Shown here in pieces: positions 34,012-35,372 of a DNA stretch of 35,372 nt. A program made the position numbers and the translations under genes. The notes under the pieces are model-generated. The model saw only the letters and a program-made list of their open reading frames with translations. It ran no database searches and was not told the origin of the DNA. Origin of the DNA: an uncultured Planctomycetota bacterium. Lineage in GTDB: Bacteria > Planctomycetota > Planctomycetia > Pirellulales > Thermoguttaceae. Positions within the stretch are counted from its first letter, which is position 1. Each line of letters opens with the position of its first letter. Location: the NCBI GenBank assembly GCA_900317365.1, contig ONGM01000001.1:1-35372 (forward strand), read 5' to 3'.

Positions 34012-34048
34012 CGTTCCCGAACGCGCGATCGATTCGCGTTCGGGAACG
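34012..34048 (+). terminator. Hairpin after the Gfo/Idh/MocA gene
   Basis: A 14-bp perfect stem (34012-34025 with 34035-34048) closes a 9-nt loop, 60 bp after the stop. Only ATTTG follows, so termination strength is uncertain; the flanking 33949-34162 contains no gene. Confidence 0.6.
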
Positions 34049-34162
34049 ATTTGTCGCGCCGTCCCGCAAACCCCGGTTCGACAAACCCCGACGCGTCGAG
34101 ATTTGACGTCGTTCGTTACAAAAAGAGCCTATGTCGAAAAGCGCTCAGATCGATTTGACAAT

Positions 34163-35335
34163 ATGAAAAACACTCGAAAATCCGGATTCACGCTCGTTGA
34201 ACTTCTCGTCGTTATCGCCATCATAGGAATTCTCATCGGACTGCTCCTTCCCGCAGTCCAGGCCGCGCGCGAAGCCGCGCGAAGAATGCAGTGCTCGAGC
34301 AATATGAAGCAGCTCGGTCTCGCGCTCGCGAACTTCGAAAGCGCCAATAAACGCATACCGAACTCGTACAACGACGAACTCTGGATCAAACGTTCCGGCG
34401 CCGACGCCAATCCCGACTTGCACAGTCGACTCCAATGCTGCTCCGTTCAAATGACGCTCCTACCGTACCTCGAACAGGGGGCGCTCTACGAAAAGATCTC
34501 CGCGCAATTTGACGCCGCGCTGAAATCGGGCTCGCTCGCCGACTCTCCGGATCCGGCGCGCGCCGCAGTCATTCCGAACGGTCTCGACTCTCATCCTTAC
34601 GTCGTCGACGTTCCGACGTTGCTCTGTCCGACGGACGACAACGCGACGCGTTATCTCGGCGATCCCAATTGCTTCGGACGCAATAATTACGCGTGCAATA
34701 TGGGGGACGCGGCGACGTATCCGAGTTCTAAAGGTCAGGCGGCGCGACGCGGGGTCTTCGTCAACGGAAACGTCGGCAAGACGACGATGGCGTCGATCAA
34801 GGACGGAACGAGCATGACGATGGCGTTCGCGGAAATTAACGTCTCCGAAATTCTCACGACCGACGCGGAAAACGAGGACAACCCGGACCCGGGCGTTAAG
34901 ACAGGCGTCGCGTTCCTCACGACCGCGTATTACCAGGTTCCCGCCGCGTGCATGGCGTTGCGCGGCGCCGACGGACAGTACGTCGAACCGCGAACAATGG
35001 CGCAAAAAGGTCGACGCTGGCACTCGGCGCTCGCCGGAAATACGAATTTCGTCGCCGCGCTGCCGCCGAACTCGCCCAGTTGCGGATACCGCGCCGTTAA
35101 GGACGAAGACAAGCATTTTTACGTTACCGCGTCCTCCGATCACGCCGGCGGCGTCAACGTCTGCATGATGGACGGCTCCGTTCGCTTCGTCTCTGAAACG
35201 GTCGACTACGGCGATATCAACACGCCGATGAACGGCGTCAGCGTGCCCGACGAAGATTGGCGCGGTCCCTCCGGACACGGCGTCTGGGGCGCAATGGCGA
35301 CCCCGCGCGGAAAAGAAACCCTTTCGCTCGATTAA
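34163..35335 (+). CDS. DUF1559 protein with type IV pilin-like leader
   Basis: The 390-aa protein starts MKNTRKSG then [20 protein letters not shown], a type II/IV pseudopilin leader with Gly before Phe and Glu at mature position 5. [20 protein letters not shown] follows, a hallmark of DUF1559 (SBP_bac_10), a large planctomycete family. The C-terminus has the family H-X9-DG motif in [17 protein letters not shown]. It would be cut by a prepilin peptidase and is probably surface- or periplasm-facing; function unknown in the family. A TTG at 34103 is in frame but would put about 27 residues before the leader, so I chose ATG 34163 although no clear ribosome binding site precedes it. It ends 37 bp before the right edge. 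Confidence 0.9.
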   Translation: MKNTRKSGFTLVELLVVIAIIGILIGLLLPAVQAAREAARRMQCSSNMKQLGLALANFESANKRIPNSYNDELWIKRSGADANPDLHSRLQCCSVQMTLLPYLEQGALYEKISAQFDAALKSGSLADSPDPARAAVIPNGLDSHPYVVDVPTLLCPTDDNATRYLGDPNCFGRNNYACNMGDAATYPSSKGQAARRGVFVNGNVGKTTMASIKDGTSMTMAFAEINVSEILTTDAENEDNPDPGVKTGVAFLTTAYYQVPAACMALRGADGQYVEPRTMAQKGRRWHSALAGNTNFVAALPPNSPSCGYRAVKDEDKHFYVTASSDHAGGVNVCMMDGSVRFVSETVDYGDINTPMNGVSVPDEDWRGPSGHGVWGAMATPRGKETLSLD

Positions 35336-35348
35336 CGCCCCTTCCGCG

Positions 35349-35372
35349 CGCCGCAACCTCGCCGCAACCTCG
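35349..35372 (+). repeat. Short tandem repeat at the right edge
   Basis: CGCCGCAACCT occurs twice in tandem just after the last gene and then continues with CG at the window edge. The full extent cannot be seen. Confidence 0.5.

Noticed and set aside
34103..34131. TTG start or TTGACG -35 box before the DUF1559 gene
   Set aside because: The TTG would bury the pseudopilin leader behind 20 extra residues, and no acceptable -10 lies at the proper distance.
34460..35356. 298-codon minus-strand frame opposite the DUF1559 gene
   Set aside because: Arg-rich antisense shadow of a clear family member; no start signal or domain.

Overview
The window looks like chromosomal DNA of a planctomycete, most likely an uncultured host- or gut-associated lineage of the Pirellulales/Thermoguttaceae type. 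This is inference from gene content: a DUF1559 pseudopilin-like protein with a GFTLVE leader and an H-X9-DG end, a Sec-exported Gfo/Idh/MocA oxidoreductase, a Tad pilus locus with signalling-type insertions, and many BspA-like LRR_5 proteins. I saw no tRNA, rRNA, CRISPR array, transposase or phage gene.

Region 1 (5-15130, all + strand) is one long, tightly packed Tad (tight adherence, Flp-type) pilus operon that enters from the left edge. Its order is CpaF/TadA ATPase, TadB, TadC, a 1074-aa membrane-bound pseudokinase-like protein, an Hsp70-like/Sel1 membrane protein, a Cys-rich prepilin-peptidase N-domain, an FHA-like membrane protein, an A24 prepilin peptidase (CpaA/TadV), a 57-aa Flp pilin candidate at 10548-10721, a TadE-like protein, a large TadG-like protein and a second TadE-like protein. 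ATPase and platform proteins would drive assembly of the Flp fibre, the A24 enzyme would mature Flp, and the pseudopilins may cap or organise the fibre. Kinase-, Hsp70- and FHA-like folds that all lack canonical residues suggest a scaffold or sensing complex around the platform.

Region 2 (15167-28440) is an expansion of BspA-like LRR_5 solenoid proteins. The first has a signal peptide and follows the Tad operon by 36 bp. A two-solenoid 945-aa gene lies on the minus strand, followed by a 447-aa + strand gene. After an LRR remnant and a 101-bp tandem repeat come five genes built from one shared ~150-residue domain (YbjN / secretion-chaperone-like, tentative). It stands alone three times and is fused to the C-terminus of an LRR solenoid twice. 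A strong intrinsic terminator closes the cluster at 28480-28523.

Region 3 (28610-32504, minus strand) is a probable operon of protoporphyrinogen oxidase, a PfkB-family sugar kinase and a RhaT/GRP-like sugar transporter, read from a good promoter at 32547-32575. The transporter and kinase suggest uptake plus phosphorylation of an unknown sugar.

Region 4 (32725-35335, + strand) holds the exported Gfo/Idh/MocA protein, with its own promoter, a hairpin terminator, and a DUF1559 protein that ends just before the right edge.
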